Positions 45,176 to 54,056 of a stretch of 64,000 bases of DNA are shown here, one piece after another (position 1 is the first letter of the stretch; every line of letters starts with the position of its first letter). The stretch comes from an uncultured Salinimicrobium sp. (lineage in GTDB: Bacteria; Bacteroidota; Bacteroidia; Flavobacteriales; Flavobacteriaceae), in the NCBI GenBank assembly GCA_946887075.1, contig CAMPKA010000003.1, positions 62,001 to 126,000 on the forward strand, read 5' to 3'. A program made the position numbers and the translations under genes. The notes below the pieces were generated by a model. The model worked only from the letters and a program-made list of their open reading frames with translations, had not been told where the DNA came from and did not search any database.

Positions 45176-46057
45176 ATGAAGTACACCGATGAAATGCTAC
45201 GGGAAGGTTCCCTGAGCGATAAAGATATCCTGATCACCGGAGGTGGAAGCGGACTCGGAAAGTCAATGGCTTCATATTTTATGAAACTGGGGGCCCGGGT
45301 GGTAATAACGTCAAGAAATCTGGAGAAACTCCGAAGATCCTCAAAGGAACTGGAGGAGCAGACCGGCGGTACTTGCATTCCGGTACAATGCGACGTACGC
45401 CATTATGAAGAGGTCGAAAAACTGGTTGCTTCCGTAATTGATACCTGCGGTAAGCTCGACATCCTGGTCAATAATGCCGCCGGCAATTTCATCTCCCCTA
45501 CTGAAAGACTAAGTGCAAACGCCTTTGATACCATTATTGATATTGTTCTGAAAGGTAGTAAAAACTGTACGCTCGCCTTTGGGAAGCATTGGATTGAACA
45601 AGGTCAGAATAATAAGGTCATTTTGAATATCGTAACCACCTATTCCTGGACCGGATCGGCTTACGTGGTTCCCAGCGCCACAGCTAAGGCCGGGGTCCTG
45701 GCGATGACCAGATCTCTGGCAGTGGAGTGGGCAAAATACGGAATCCGCACCAATGCCATCGCACCAGGCCCCTTCCCCACCAAGGGCGCATGGGATCGTC
45801 TCCTTCCTGGGGAACTTCGTGAAAAATTCGATTTGGTTAAAAAAGTTCCCTTAGGCAGAGTTGGAAATCATCAGGAACTGGCAAATCTTGCAGCATATCT
45901 CGTATCTGACTTTTCCAGCTACATCAATGGAGAAGTTGTAACCATAGATGGGGGCGAATGGCTCCAGGGGGCCGGGCAGTTCAATATGCTGAGGGAAATC
46001 CCCGATCAAATGTGGGAAATGCTGGAGGAAGTCATCCGAGCCCGGAAGAATAACTGA
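45176..46057 (+). CDS. SDR oxidoreductase, 2,4-dienoyl-CoA reductase-like
   Basis: A 293-aa short-chain dehydrogenase; GTG 45170 is an alternative start. The NADP-binding glycine motif is TGGGSGLGK near residue 22, the NNAAG motif follows, and the catalytic region reads NIVTTYSWTGSAYVVPSATAKAG, with Tyr-x-x-x-Lys replaced in the pattern of peroxisomal/mitochondrial dienoyl-CoA reductases. It lies 24 bp after the mutase large subunit and probably serves unsaturated acyl-CoA breakdown. Confidence 0.85.
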   Translation: MKYTDEMLREGSLSDKDILITGGGSGLGKSMASYFMKLGARVVITSRNLEKLRRSSKELEEQTGGTCIPVQCDVRHYEEVEKLVASVIDTCGKLDILVNNAAGNFISPTERLSANAFDTIIDIVLKGSKNCTLAFGKHWIEQGQNNKVILNIVTTYSWTGSAYVVPSATAKAGVLAMTRSLAVEWAKYGIRTNAIAPGPFPTKGAWDRLLPGELREKFDLVKKVPLGRVGNHQELANLAAYLVSDFSSYINGEVVTIDGGEWLQGAGQFNMLREIPDQMWEMLEEVIRARKNN

Positions 46058-46131
46058 AATTTATTTGAACAGTTTTCGTCCTCAAAGATTATACCCCGGT
46101 GCAATCATTAAAGGTATGTTAACAAAATCCC

Positions 46132-46162
46132 TTTCGTAAACCTATAATATATTGTATTTTTA
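46132..46162 (+). promoter_or_regulatory. Candidate promoter of the parA operon
   Basis: TTTC at 46132-46135, 19 bp, TATTTTTA at 46155-46162, each one mismatch from TTTG-N19-TAnnTTTG. It ends 23 bp before ATG 46186. Confidence 0.4.
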
Positions 46163-46185
46163 CCTTTTAAATCCGTAGATACTTA

Positions 46186-46950
46186 ATGGGTAAAATCATA
46201 GCCATTGCAAATCAAAAAGGAGGAGTAGGAAAGACCACGACTTCTGTAAATTTGGCGGCATCACTTGGAGTCCTGGAAAAGAAGATCTTGCTCATCGACG
46301 CTGATCCCCAGGCTAATGCTACTTCAGGTTTGGGAATCGATGTAGAGACGGTAGAGTTTGGAACTTATCAGCTCCTTGAACACTCCGCCGAAGCCCATCA
46401 GGCCATCCTGAAGACTCAGTCCCCAAACCTGGAAGTCATACCGGCCCATATTGATCTGGTGGCCATAGAGATTGAACTTGTCGATCAGGACCAGCGGGAG
46501 TATATGCTGAAAAAGGCCATAGCGCCTTTAAAGGATAAATACGATTACATCCTGATCGACTGCGCTCCCTCCCTCGGACTTTTAACTCTGAATGCTCTGA
46601 CAGCAGCGGATTCTGTGATCATTCCGATTCAATGTGAATATTTCGCTTTGGAAGGGCTTGGAAAACTGCTCAATACGATCAAGAGCGTCCAGAAAATCCA
46701 CAACGCGAAACTCGATATAGAGGGCCTATTGCTCACGATGTACGATTCTCGCCTTCGATTGTCAAATCAGGTAGTGGAGGAAGTGCAAAAACATTTTGAT
46801 GAGATGGTCTTCAAAACAATCATTCAGCGCAATGTCCGACTGAGTGAGGCCCCTAGTTATGGCGAGAGTATTATAAACTATGATGCCGGGAGTAAGGGAG
46901 CAAGCAACTATCTGAGCCTTGCTCACGAGATCATAAAAAAAAACAGCTAG
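46186..46950 (+). CDS. parA: Chromosome partitioning ATPase ParA/Soj
   Basis: A 254-aa protein with the deviant Walker A KGGVGKTTTSVNLAASL at residues 10-26, then IDADPQANATSGLG and IDCAPSLGLLTLNAL. It drives segregation of the origin region together with ParB, encoded 6 bp downstream. Confidence 0.95.
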   Translation: MGKIIAIANQKGGVGKTTTSVNLAASLGVLEKKILLIDADPQANATSGLGIDVETVEFGTYQLLEHSAEAHQAILKTQSPNLEVIPAHIDLVAIEIELVDQDQREYMLKKAIAPLKDKYDYILIDCAPSLGLLTLNALTAADSVIIPIQCEYFALEGLGKLLNTIKSVQKIHNAKLDIEGLLLTMYDSRLRLSNQVVEEVQKHFDEMVFKTIIQRNVRLSEAPSYGESIINYDAGSKGASNYLSLAHEIIKKNS

Positions 46951-46956
46951 CAGAAG

Positions 46957-47862
46957 ATGGCGAAGGCAACAAAAAAACAGGCTTTGGGAAGAGGTCTTTC
47001 AGCCCTATTGAAGGATCCCAATAACGATATAAGCTCTGCGGAAGACAAGAATGCAGATAAGCTGGTCGGGCATATTGTAGAGCTAGAACTCGATGCCATA
47101 GAGGTTAATCCATTTCAACCCCGGACGAGTTTTAACGAGGAATCTTTGAGGGAATTGGCCTCCTCCATTCGAGAACTGGGAGTCATTCAGCCCATTACGG
47201 TTCGTAAATTAGGATACAACCAGTACCAGCTCGTATCTGGAGAAAGAAGATTCCGGGCTTCCAAGTTGGTTGGCCTCAAGACCATTCCGGCCTATATTCG
47301 GATTGCCAATGATCAGGAGTCCCTGGAAATGGCCTTGGTGGAAAACATTCAACGTCAGGATCTTGACCCGATAGAAATTTCCCTTTCCTATCAGAGATTG
47401 ATCGATGAAATAAACCTTACTCAAGAACAGCTAAGCGAAAGAATCGGTAAAAACCGTTCGACCATTGCGAATTATCTCAGGTTGCTCAAACTCGACCCGA
47501 TCGTTCAAACCGGGATGCGCGATGGATTTTTAAGCATGGGGCACGGAAGGGCCCTGATTAACGTCGAGGATAACCAGGCCCAGCTTGAAATATATGAGAA
47601 GATCCTGGCCGACTCGCTTTCCGTTCGAGAGACTGAAAAACTGGTCAGGGATCTTCAAGAACCGGCTTCCGGAAAAAAACGCTCCGCACCTGCGGCCCCG
47701 GTTTCCAGGAACATCAAAAAAAGCATCAAGGAAGTGTCAGAACGATTGGGAGCGCGTGTCGACATCAAAATGGCCCCTAAAGGAAAGGGGAAAATGATCA
47801 TACCCTTTACCTCCGAAGAGGACCTCGAGCGGATCAACAAAATAATTCAGGGTGAAGATTAG
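46957..47862 (+). CDS. parB: Chromosome partitioning protein ParB
   Basis: A 301-aa protein. NPFQPRTSFNEESLRELASSI and the CTP-binding VSGERRFRASK define the ParB/Spo0J nuclease-like domain, followed by LVENIQRQDLDPIE and the HTH LSERIGKNRSTIANYLRLL. The N-terminus KKQALGRGLSALL is typical. I did not find parS sites in the window by eye. Its end overlaps the next gene by 11 bp. Confidence 0.95.
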   Translation: MAKATKKQALGRGLSALLKDPNNDISSAEDKNADKLVGHIVELELDAIEVNPFQPRTSFNEESLRELASSIRELGVIQPITVRKLGYNQYQLVSGERRFRASKLVGLKTIPAYIRIANDQESLEMALVENIQRQDLDPIEISLSYQRLIDEINLTQEQLSERIGKNRSTIANYLRLLKLDPIVQTGMRDGFLSMGHGRALINVEDNQAQLEIYEKILADSLSVRETEKLVRDLQEPASGKKRSAPAAPVSRNIKKSIKEVSERLGARVDIKMAPKGKGKMIIPFTSEEDLERINKIIQGED

Positions 47863-48433
47863 GCGCCTCATAGCAGCCCTCCCCTTTTTGATTTCCACTG
47901 TGGCGGTGGCACAGGATTCCCTGGAGATCGATCCTGGTGTAATCGTCGCAGAGGAACCACGTTACGAGCCTTATGATCCCTTATCTCCCGCCCGGGCAGC
48001 CTTTTATTCCGCTGTTCTTCCGGGTCTGGGACAGGCCTATAACGGAAAATACTGGAAGATCCCCATCGTTTACGCTGCCCTGGGAACCGGCATCTACTTT
48101 TATCTGAATAACGACAAGGAATATGATCGATATAGAAGCGCGTACAAAAGCCGATTGGCAGGAAGAACCGATGACGAATTTTCCGATGAGGAAGGGAATC
48201 CACTGCTGACCAATGAGGGGCTAATTGAAGCGCAAGAGTTTTACCAGCGCAACAAAGAGATCTCCTTACTGGTGATCGTAGGCATGTACGCACTCAACAT
48301 CATAGATGCCAATGTGGATGCCCACCTTCAACAGTTTAATGTAAGTAAGGACTTGTCAATTCGGCCTGCACTGGATGTTGATCAGTTCTCGGGCAAGACG
48401 GACTATGTTCTGAATTTAAATTTCCAATTTTGA
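47852..48433 (+). CDS. DUF5683 membrane protein
   Basis: A 193-aa protein starting at GTG 47852, inside the end of parB. It has a signal-like N-terminus, then SPARAAFYSAVLPGLGQAYNGKYWKIPIVYAALGTGIYFY (core LPGLGQAYNGKYWKIP), which marks DUF5683, and a hydrophobic segment VIVGMYALNIIDANVDAHL. It is conserved between parB and dapB in flavobacteria as far as I recall. Function unknown. Confidence 0.85.
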   Translation: MKIRRLIAALPFLISTVAVAQDSLEIDPGVIVAEEPRYEPYDPLSPARAAFYSAVLPGLGQAYNGKYWKIPIVYAALGTGIYFYLNNDKEYDRYRSAYKSRLAGRTDDEFSDEEGNPLLTNEGLIEAQEFYQRNKEISLLVIVGMYALNIIDANVDAHLQQFNVSKDLSIRPALDVDQFSGKTDYVLNLNFQF

Positions 48434-49152
48434 TGAAGATTGCACTCTCCGGTTACGGAAAAATGGGTAAAACAATAGAACGTATAGCAAAGGAACGCGG
48501 ACATGAAATCGTGGCCAGGATTACGGAGGGAATGGACCGCCATGATCTTTCCCAGGCTGATGTTGTTATAGATTTCAGTGTCCCCGAAGCCGCTTATGAA
48601 AATGTGATAAACGGCTTTCGACAAGGGGTTCCTGTCGTGTGCGGGACCACCGGCTGGCTCGACAGGTATGAGGATGCTGCGACTATATGCAAGGAAACCG
48701 GTTCAGCCTTTATTTACGCTTCCAACTTTAGCCTGGGTGTAAACCTTTTCTTCGAGCTTAATCAGCACCTGGCAAGAATGATGAAAAAGTTTCACCAGTA
48801 CCGCGTCTCCATTGAGGAAATCCATCATACCCAAAAACTCGATGCTCCCAGCGGCACGGCTATTTCCCTTGCCAATCAGATTATCGAGGAAGGGAATTTC
48901 AAGAAATGGAAACTCGGGGAAGCAGCAGAGGATGAACTACCGATTGTAGCCAAACGTGAAGAAAACATTCCCGGTACCCATACGGTCAGCTATGACTCCG
49001 ATATCGACCGAATTGAGATCAGACATAGCGCCCATTCCAGGGATGGTTTTGCAATGGGAGCCGTAATTGCTGCGGAATGGCTCAAGGGCCGCCAGGGGGT
49101 CTTTACGATGAAGGACGTCCTGTTTTTGCAGGAAAGGAGAATAGACATTTAA
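48433..49152 (+). CDS. dapB: 4-hydroxy-tetrahydrodipicolinate reductase
   Basis: From ATG 48433, whose A overlaps the upstream TGA, it has 239 aa. The nucleotide motif is ALSGYGKMGK, and the substrate motif is EIHHTQKLDAPSGTA with catalytic His and Lys. It performs the NAD(P)H-dependent step of lysine/diaminopimelate synthesis in the cytoplasm. Confidence 0.95.
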   Translation: MKIALSGYGKMGKTIERIAKERGHEIVARITEGMDRHDLSQADVVIDFSVPEAAYENVINGFRQGVPVVCGTTGWLDRYEDAATICKETGSAFIYASNFSLGVNLFFELNQHLARMMKKFHQYRVSIEEIHHTQKLDAPSGTAISLANQIIEEGNFKKWKLGEAAEDELPIVAKREENIPGTHTVSYDSDIDRIEIRHSAHSRDGFAMGAVIAAEWLKGRQGVFTMKDVLFLQERRIDI

Positions 49153-49166
49153 TAATTCTTTAGCAC

Positions 49167-50738
49167 ATGAGCTTTACTAACTGGATACTGTTTTTCCTGA
49201 TCATTCAGATCATTCATTTCCTAGGGACCTGGCGGTTGTATAAAAAGGCAGGCAGAAAACCTTGGGAAGCTGCCATACCTATTTACAACGGGCTTGTGTT
49301 AATGAAAATCATTAAACGTCCCTGGTGGTGGGTGATATTGCTTTTCATTCCCATTGTGAACCTGATTATGTTTCCGGTCGTGTGGGTTGAAACCGTAAGG
49401 AGTTTCGGTAAAACTTCGACCACTGATACCATACTTGCAGTTGTTACTCTAGGATTGTACATCTACTATATCAATTATTTTTCGGCTGCGAATTACAGGG
49501 AGGATCGTTCTCTTCATCCAGGCAGCGCCGCTGGGGAATGGATTAGTTCCATTTTATTTGCGGTGGTGGCAGCAACTATCGTCCACACCTATGTGATGCA
49601 ACCTTTTACCATTCCAACCTCCTCACTGGAAAAGACGCTCTTGGTAGGGGACTATCTTTTCGTATCAAAGTTCCATTATGGTGCCCGGACTCCCATCACG
49701 GCAGTTGCCTTCCCCATGGTCCACGATACTATTCCCTACTTCGGAGTAAAATCCTATCTTAATGACCCCCACATTCCTTATTTCAGACTGCCAGGATTCC
49801 AGGACATCGAAAGGAATGATATCGTCGTTTTTAATTGGCCAGTCGATACCGTGCGAATGTTTCGTGACCGCTCCGGCATCCGGTATGACAAACCTATAGA
49901 CAAAAAATCGAATTACGTCAAGCGTGCGGTGGGGTTGCCTGGGGATTCCCTGGAAATCATCCAGGGTAAGGTTTACATTAACGGGGCACCCCTTGAACTG
50001 CCCGACAGGGCAAAACCTCAATATTCCTATACAGGAACAACCAGGGGCGGGACTTTGGATCCGTATACGCTATATAAAATGTACGGGATAACCGACGGCT
50101 TTTATCAGGATCCGGCAACAAATCAGTTTTTTATTCAGGCTCTTTCGGATGAAGCTTACCTAAGGCTGAGGAACCACCCAGAAGTCGCCTCCCTGGAAAA
50201 GGTACTTTCACCTCCGGGTGAAGCTGACCCTGCTATTTTTCCCAATAACGGAAAGGTAGACTGGAACAGGGATAATTTCGGTCCGATCTATATCCCGAAA
50301 AAGGGACAGACTGTACAGATGAACCTGGAAAACTTCTCGCTCTACCGCCAAATCATCGAAAACTACGAAGGTCGTGAAATGGGCCTCGACAACAAACTTT
50401 CCGTACGGGGAAGAGAGGTATTACTTAACGGATCACCCCTGGAAACCTACACTTTCAAACAGGATTATTACTGGATGATGGGGGACAATAGACATAATAG
50501 TGAAGATAGCCGTTATTGGGGTTATGTTCCGGAAAATCACGTGGTTGGAAAACCGGTATTCATCTGGCTGAGCCTTGATCCCAATGCCTCCGGGCTTGAT
50601 AGCGTACGATGGGATCGCATGTTCACTACAGTTGGAGGGGAAGGGGAACCCGTATCCTATTTCCCATACTTTATGATCCTTCTTGTTGGATTCCTGGGGT
50701 ATTCCTTCTTCAGAAAGAAAAAGAAAACCGCCAAATAG
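49167..50738 (+). CDS. lepB: Signal peptidase I, enlarged form
   Basis: A 523-aa protein. Residues 1-110 hold three transmembrane helices (DUF5684-like: AAIPIYNGLVLMKIIKRPWWW core IYNGLVLMKI). The S26 domain begins with another helix near 130 and has the nucleophile in IPTSSLEKTL (S153) and the general base in YVKRAVGLPGD (K252). The final MGDNRHNSEDSRYWG block is intact. It cleaves Sec signal peptides. It is longer than E. coli LepB because of the added N-terminus and an insert near 270-370. Confidence 0.92.
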   Translation: MSFTNWILFFLIIQIIHFLGTWRLYKKAGRKPWEAAIPIYNGLVLMKIIKRPWWWVILLFIPIVNLIMFPVVWVETVRSFGKTSTTDTILAVVTLGLYIYYINYFSAANYREDRSLHPGSAAGEWISSILFAVVAATIVHTYVMQPFTIPTSSLEKTLLVGDYLFVSKFHYGARTPITAVAFPMVHDTIPYFGVKSYLNDPHIPYFRLPGFQDIERNDIVVFNWPVDTVRMFRDRSGIRYDKPIDKKSNYVKRAVGLPGDSLEIIQGKVYINGAPLELPDRAKPQYSYTGTTRGGTLDPYTLYKMYGITDGFYQDPATNQFFIQALSDEAYLRLRNHPEVASLEKVLSPPGEADPAIFPNNGKVDWNRDNFGPIYIPKKGQTVQMNLENFSLYRQIIENYEGREMGLDNKLSVRGREVLLNGSPLETYTFKQDYYWMMGDNRHNSEDSRYWGYVPENHVVGKPVFIWLSLDPNASGLDSVRWDRMFTTVGGEGEPVSYFPYFMILLVGFLGYSFFRKKKKTAK

Positions 50739-50744
50739 ATTCAG

Positions 50745-51380
50745 TTGGACACGGTACTCCTTTCCCCCTGTTATTTTGGTCCTATTTCTGTCTATGTGGC
50801 GCTCACCCAGGCCAAGCACGTAATTTTTGAGAATGAGGAGAATTATCAGAAACAAACCTATAGGAATCGGATGTATATCTATGGGGCCAATGGAAAACAG
50901 GCCCTGACAATTCCGGTGAAACATTCCGGAAAAAACAACGGCCGCCAGAAATACCGTGATGTGCGGATAGAGAATGGTTTTCCCTGGCAGCAACAACATT
51001 GGAAATCCCTACAGACGGCATACCGCTCCTCCCCTTTTTTCGAGTTTTACGAGGATGATCTGGCACCCTTATACCACAGGACCTATGACCATTTACTCGA
51101 GTTTAATTATTCCAGTTTTGAGATGATATCACAATGCTTGCAGCACCAGTGGCATTTTTCCAAAACCAGGGCATACCGGGAAGCCCCTTCCGAAGGTACA
51201 GACCTCCGCCGTTTGGCTGAAGCCAAAGGTACCTACCACGATGTAAAACTGACCCCATACCCTCAGGTATTCGAAAAAAAAGCTGGGTTTATCAGTGATC
51301 TGAGCATCCTGGATCTCCTTTTCAACGAAGGGCCCAACGCACTTTCTTATCTGGAGCAACAGGCCAAACTAAGACTTTAA
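50745..51380 (+). CDS. WbqC-family protein
   Basis: A 211-aa protein with a TTG start; a stop lies three codons upstream and no ATG comes earlier. It begins LLSPCYFGPISVYVAL and continues with FENEENYQKQTYRNRMYIYGANGKQALTIPV (core KQTYRNRMYI), typical of WbqC proteins linked to O-antigen or capsule loci in other phyla. Here it follows lepB by 6 bp. Its end overlaps the convergent endonuclease/phosphatase gene by 12 bp. Confidence 0.85.
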   Translation: MDTVLLSPCYFGPISVYVALTQAKHVIFENEENYQKQTYRNRMYIYGANGKQALTIPVKHSGKNNGRQKYRDVRIENGFPWQQQHWKSLQTAYRSSPFFEFYEDDLAPLYHRTYDHLLEFNYSSFEMISQCLQHQWHFSKTRAYREAPSEGTDLRRLAEAKGTYHDVKLTPYPQVFEKKAGFISDLSILDLLFNEGPNALSYLEQQAKLRL

Positions 51381-52403
51381 ACGCAGGAGAGCCATCACAG
51401 GGTAATGGTCGGAATATGGAACTTCGAAAGTTTCGAATTTCAAAGCCTCAAATTGATCCTGACTTAGGATGAAGTCAATCCTCAAAGGAAAAAATTTGTA
51501 GAAGAAGGTTCTTCCAAATCCATTTCCGGCCTCTTTAAAGGTATCGAAAAAGCCTTCGGATTTGATTTCCCTGTAAATATAGGAATAGGCTGTATTATTA
51601 AAATCACCGAGAATCACAACGGGATGCGGGCTTTTCCGTACCAGATCTAAAACGATTTCCATCTGCCGCTCCTGCTTTACAAAGGTCTGACCCATACCCA
51701 AAAAAACCTTTTTCGCCTCTTGTTTGGCAAGGTCTCCAATATCGGGTTTTATACCAAACGACTGAAGGTGAACATTTACAAATCGGATAGTATCTCCATG
51801 AAGAACAATGTCAGCATAAATCGCGTTATTGTTGCTGGCGGTAGGGAAATCGAGGGATCCTCTTTCGACGATTGGATATCTGGAAAAAATTGCCAAACCA
51901 AATTCTGCATTTTGTTCTTTGAGTTCTATGAACTTATGAGGAAAACTCCGTGCAATAACCTCTTCCCCGGAGTAATACTCCTGCATGGCCATAACCCCCG
52001 GCCCACGTTTTTTCACAAAGTCTGCTATTTTTTGAGGAATATCAGGATCTTCTGCCCATTTGTACTGATTAAATTGACGCACATTGTAACTCAGGACCTT
52101 CAGACCTTCAGAACCATCCTGTAAGGCTTCAGAGGAAGAGATTTCATAAATGGAGGTTACATGATTAAGGCCGACCACCAGCACTACCAGGGATAACCAA
52201 AGCTGCTTTTTGAGTCTGAATAACCAGAAGAGAAGAAAGATCAGATTGCAGATTATCAGAAAGGGGACTCCCAAAGTTAAGACCGAAAGCAAGGCAAAAA
52301 CACTTGGCGGAATATAAGGAAGTACATACGCGAAAAGTAGCCCCAGTGCCAGGAGGATGTTCAGGGCAAACAGAATTTTGTCGAACCAGTTAAGCGCTTT
52401 CAT
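51369..52403 (-). CDS. Membrane-anchored endonuclease/exonuclease/phosphatase-family protein
   Basis: A 344-aa protein with three N-terminal transmembrane helices and a C-terminal EEP domain. The motifs are KVLSYNVRQFNQ, MAMQEYY (metal Glu), VNVHLQS, VILGDFNNTAYS and the final SDHYPVMALL with catalytic Asp-His. The substrate could be a phosphodiester in lipid or nucleic acid. Its ATG touches the stop of the upstream rhomboid gene by one base. Confidence 0.88.
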   Translation of the reverse strand: MKALNWFDKILFALNILLALGLLFAYVLPYIPPSVFALLSVLTLGVPFLIICNLIFLLFWLFRLKKQLWLSLVVLVVGLNHVTSIYEISSSEALQDGSEGLKVLSYNVRQFNQYKWAEDPDIPQKIADFVKKRGPGVMAMQEYYSGEEVIARSFPHKFIELKEQNAEFGLAIFSRYPIVERGSLDFPTASNNNAIYADIVLHGDTIRFVNVHLQSFGIKPDIGDLAKQEAKKVFLGMGQTFVKQERQMEIVLDLVRKSPHPVVILGDFNNTAYSYIYREIKSEGFFDTFKEAGNGFGRTFFYKFFPLRIDFILSQDQFEALKFETFEVPYSDHYPVMALLRLKS

Positions 52404-53311
52404 CAGTTATCCTTTCCAGCGTTGAAAAGATAGTCTTTCTCTTGTTTTGAAAGGCTGTCATATCCGCTCTTGCTGATTTTATCGAGGATGGCATCGATTT
52501 TCTCCTGCTTCTCCCTTTTGCTTCGCGCATGAGTTGTATAGGGGGATGGGGCTCCAGCTGAAGAGGCTTTCCGACGGTGTACCGTTTTCAAATTGCTTTT
52601 GGGATTCCTTTTTTGCTTTGAAAAAATCCCGGTGGTCCCGTCGACCATTCGCCCTATACTTCTGGCAAAATCGTGTCCTTTTCCCAACTGTTTTGCATAA
52701 AGAAAACCAAAAGCGGCACCCCCAAGGTGCGCAAGGTGTCCTCCTGGATTGCTGATGGGGATCTGTATAACATCCAGGATAACAAGAAAAGCTGCGATAT
52801 ACCACAGTTTTATACTTCCCAGGAGCAAAAGCCTCACTCTCATATGGGGAATATGGGTAGCGATCCCCACAAGAACTGACATGACAGCCGCGGAGGCCCC
52901 CATCAGAAAGGATCTACCGGTAAGCTCAAATGCTGGAAAAAGGTTATAGCTCAGCATATATACCAGCGCTCCGGCAACGGCACCAAAGAAGTAGAAACCC
53001 AATAACTTTTTCGGTGAAAAATAATTGAGAAAGTAAATGCCAGAAAAATAAAGGATCAGCATATTTCCGAGGATATGCCATAAACCGCTGTGCATGAAGG
53101 CATAGGTGATAATGGTCCAGGGCTTCAAAAGAAAAGCGTAGGGATCCTCAGGAAAAACTAGCCATTCCAGGACAAAATCGGCAGGAATCTGAAAAAGGAA
53201 TGCCAAGGTTCGGAACAAGTAATACAGGATAAACACCATCACATTTATGGCGATAAGTTTTTCCGCCACACTTGCTGTTCTGATCTTATATTTTAGGCTT
53301 GTCATGCTCAT
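52403..53311 (-). CDS. Rhomboid-family intramembrane serine protease
   Basis: A 302-aa protein with about six transmembrane helices. It shows HSGLWHILGNMLILYFSG, the nucleophile in MGASAAVMS and the catalytic His in GHLAHLGGAAFG. A long basic C-terminal tail (about 90 residues) follows, ending in a segment common to these proteins (DKISKSGYDSLSKQEKDYLF). It cleaves membrane protein segments; targets unknown. It follows a second rhomboid gene by one base. Confidence 0.9.
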   Translation of the reverse strand: MSMTSLKYKIRTASVAEKLIAINVMVFILYYLFRTLAFLFQIPADFVLEWLVFPEDPYAFLLKPWTIITYAFMHSGLWHILGNMLILYFSGIYFLNYFSPKKLLGFYFFGAVAGALVYMLSYNLFPAFELTGRSFLMGASAAVMSVLVGIATHIPHMRVRLLLLGSIKLWYIAAFLVILDVIQIPISNPGGHLAHLGGAAFGFLYAKQLGKGHDFARSIGRMVDGTTGIFSKQKRNPKSNLKTVHRRKASSAGAPSPYTTHARSKREKQEKIDAILDKISKSGYDSLSKQEKDYLFNAGKDN

Positions 53312-53312
53312 G

Positions 53313-54056
53313 TTAATCCCACCGATTTTGATCGAACTGATTCTTTTTCCAATACCACATCATCAAAAATCCGAAGAGCGCTCCTCCTACGTGAGCAAAA
53401 TGTGCTATCCCACCTCCAAATATAGAATATCCTGTAAATCCGGAGAACAAGTCAATGGCTATAAGTACAGGGATAAAGATTTTGGCTTTGATCGGGATCG
53501 GAACAAAAAGCAGAAAAAGTTCCACATTTGGAAAGAGCATCCCAAAGGCCACAAGGATTCCATAGATGGCACCAGATGCCCCAACCGCAGGAGTGTTGTA
53601 CGAATTAAAAAACTCTGAGAGCATATCCTGTGAAACGAAATTCAGAATGGATGTATTGTACTGTCCGGTTTCCAGTAATGTCTGTATATCCGTGGGATCC
53701 ATCCCGGCGTCGAGCAGGGCATTGTAACCAGCCTCGACGTGGTAATAGTTAACCAATGTATGGATCATGGCTGCCCCTATTCCTGCAGAAAAATAGAAGA
53801 ATATAAATCTGTTCCTGCCCAACATCTGCTCGATCGGACTTCCGAATGCCCAAAGCGCGTACATATTAAAGAGTATGTGCATGAATCCTCCATGCATAAA
53901 CATATGTGTCACTACTTGCCACAGATGAAAATTTTCATTCTGGAAAAACCACAAGGCAAAAAATTCATAGGCCTGCTCTCCAAGGGACATGGAACCGACA
54001 AAAAATATAACATTGATGATGAGCAGTACCTTTACGGTTTCGGTCATTCTTCCCAT
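53313..54056 (-). CDS. Rhomboid-family intramembrane serine protease
   Basis: A 247-aa protein with six or seven transmembrane helices: THMFMHGGFMHILFNMYALWAFG, nucleophile in AVGASGAIYG and catalytic His in FAHVGGALFGFLM. A hydrophilic insert of about 50 residues (near 100-150) sits before the serine helix. It starts directly after mutL and lies directly before the other rhomboid gene. Confidence 0.9.
   Translation of the reverse strand: MGRMTETVKVLLIINVIFFVGSMSLGEQAYEFFALWFFQNENFHLWQVVTHMFMHGGFMHILFNMYALWAFGSPIEQMLGRNRFIFFYFSAGIGAAMIHTLVNYYHVEAGYNALLDAGMDPTDIQTLLETGQYNTSILNFVSQDMLSEFFNSYNTPAVGASGAIYGILVAFGMLFPNVELFLLFVPIPIKAKIFIPVLIAIDLFSGFTGYSIFGGGIAHFAHVGGALFGFLMMWYWKKNQFDQNRWD

Noticed and set aside
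46058..46185. parS or origin elements next to parAB
   Set aside because: No clear TGTTTCACGTGAAACA-like site or DnaA-box cluster seen in the neighbouring intergenic DNA.
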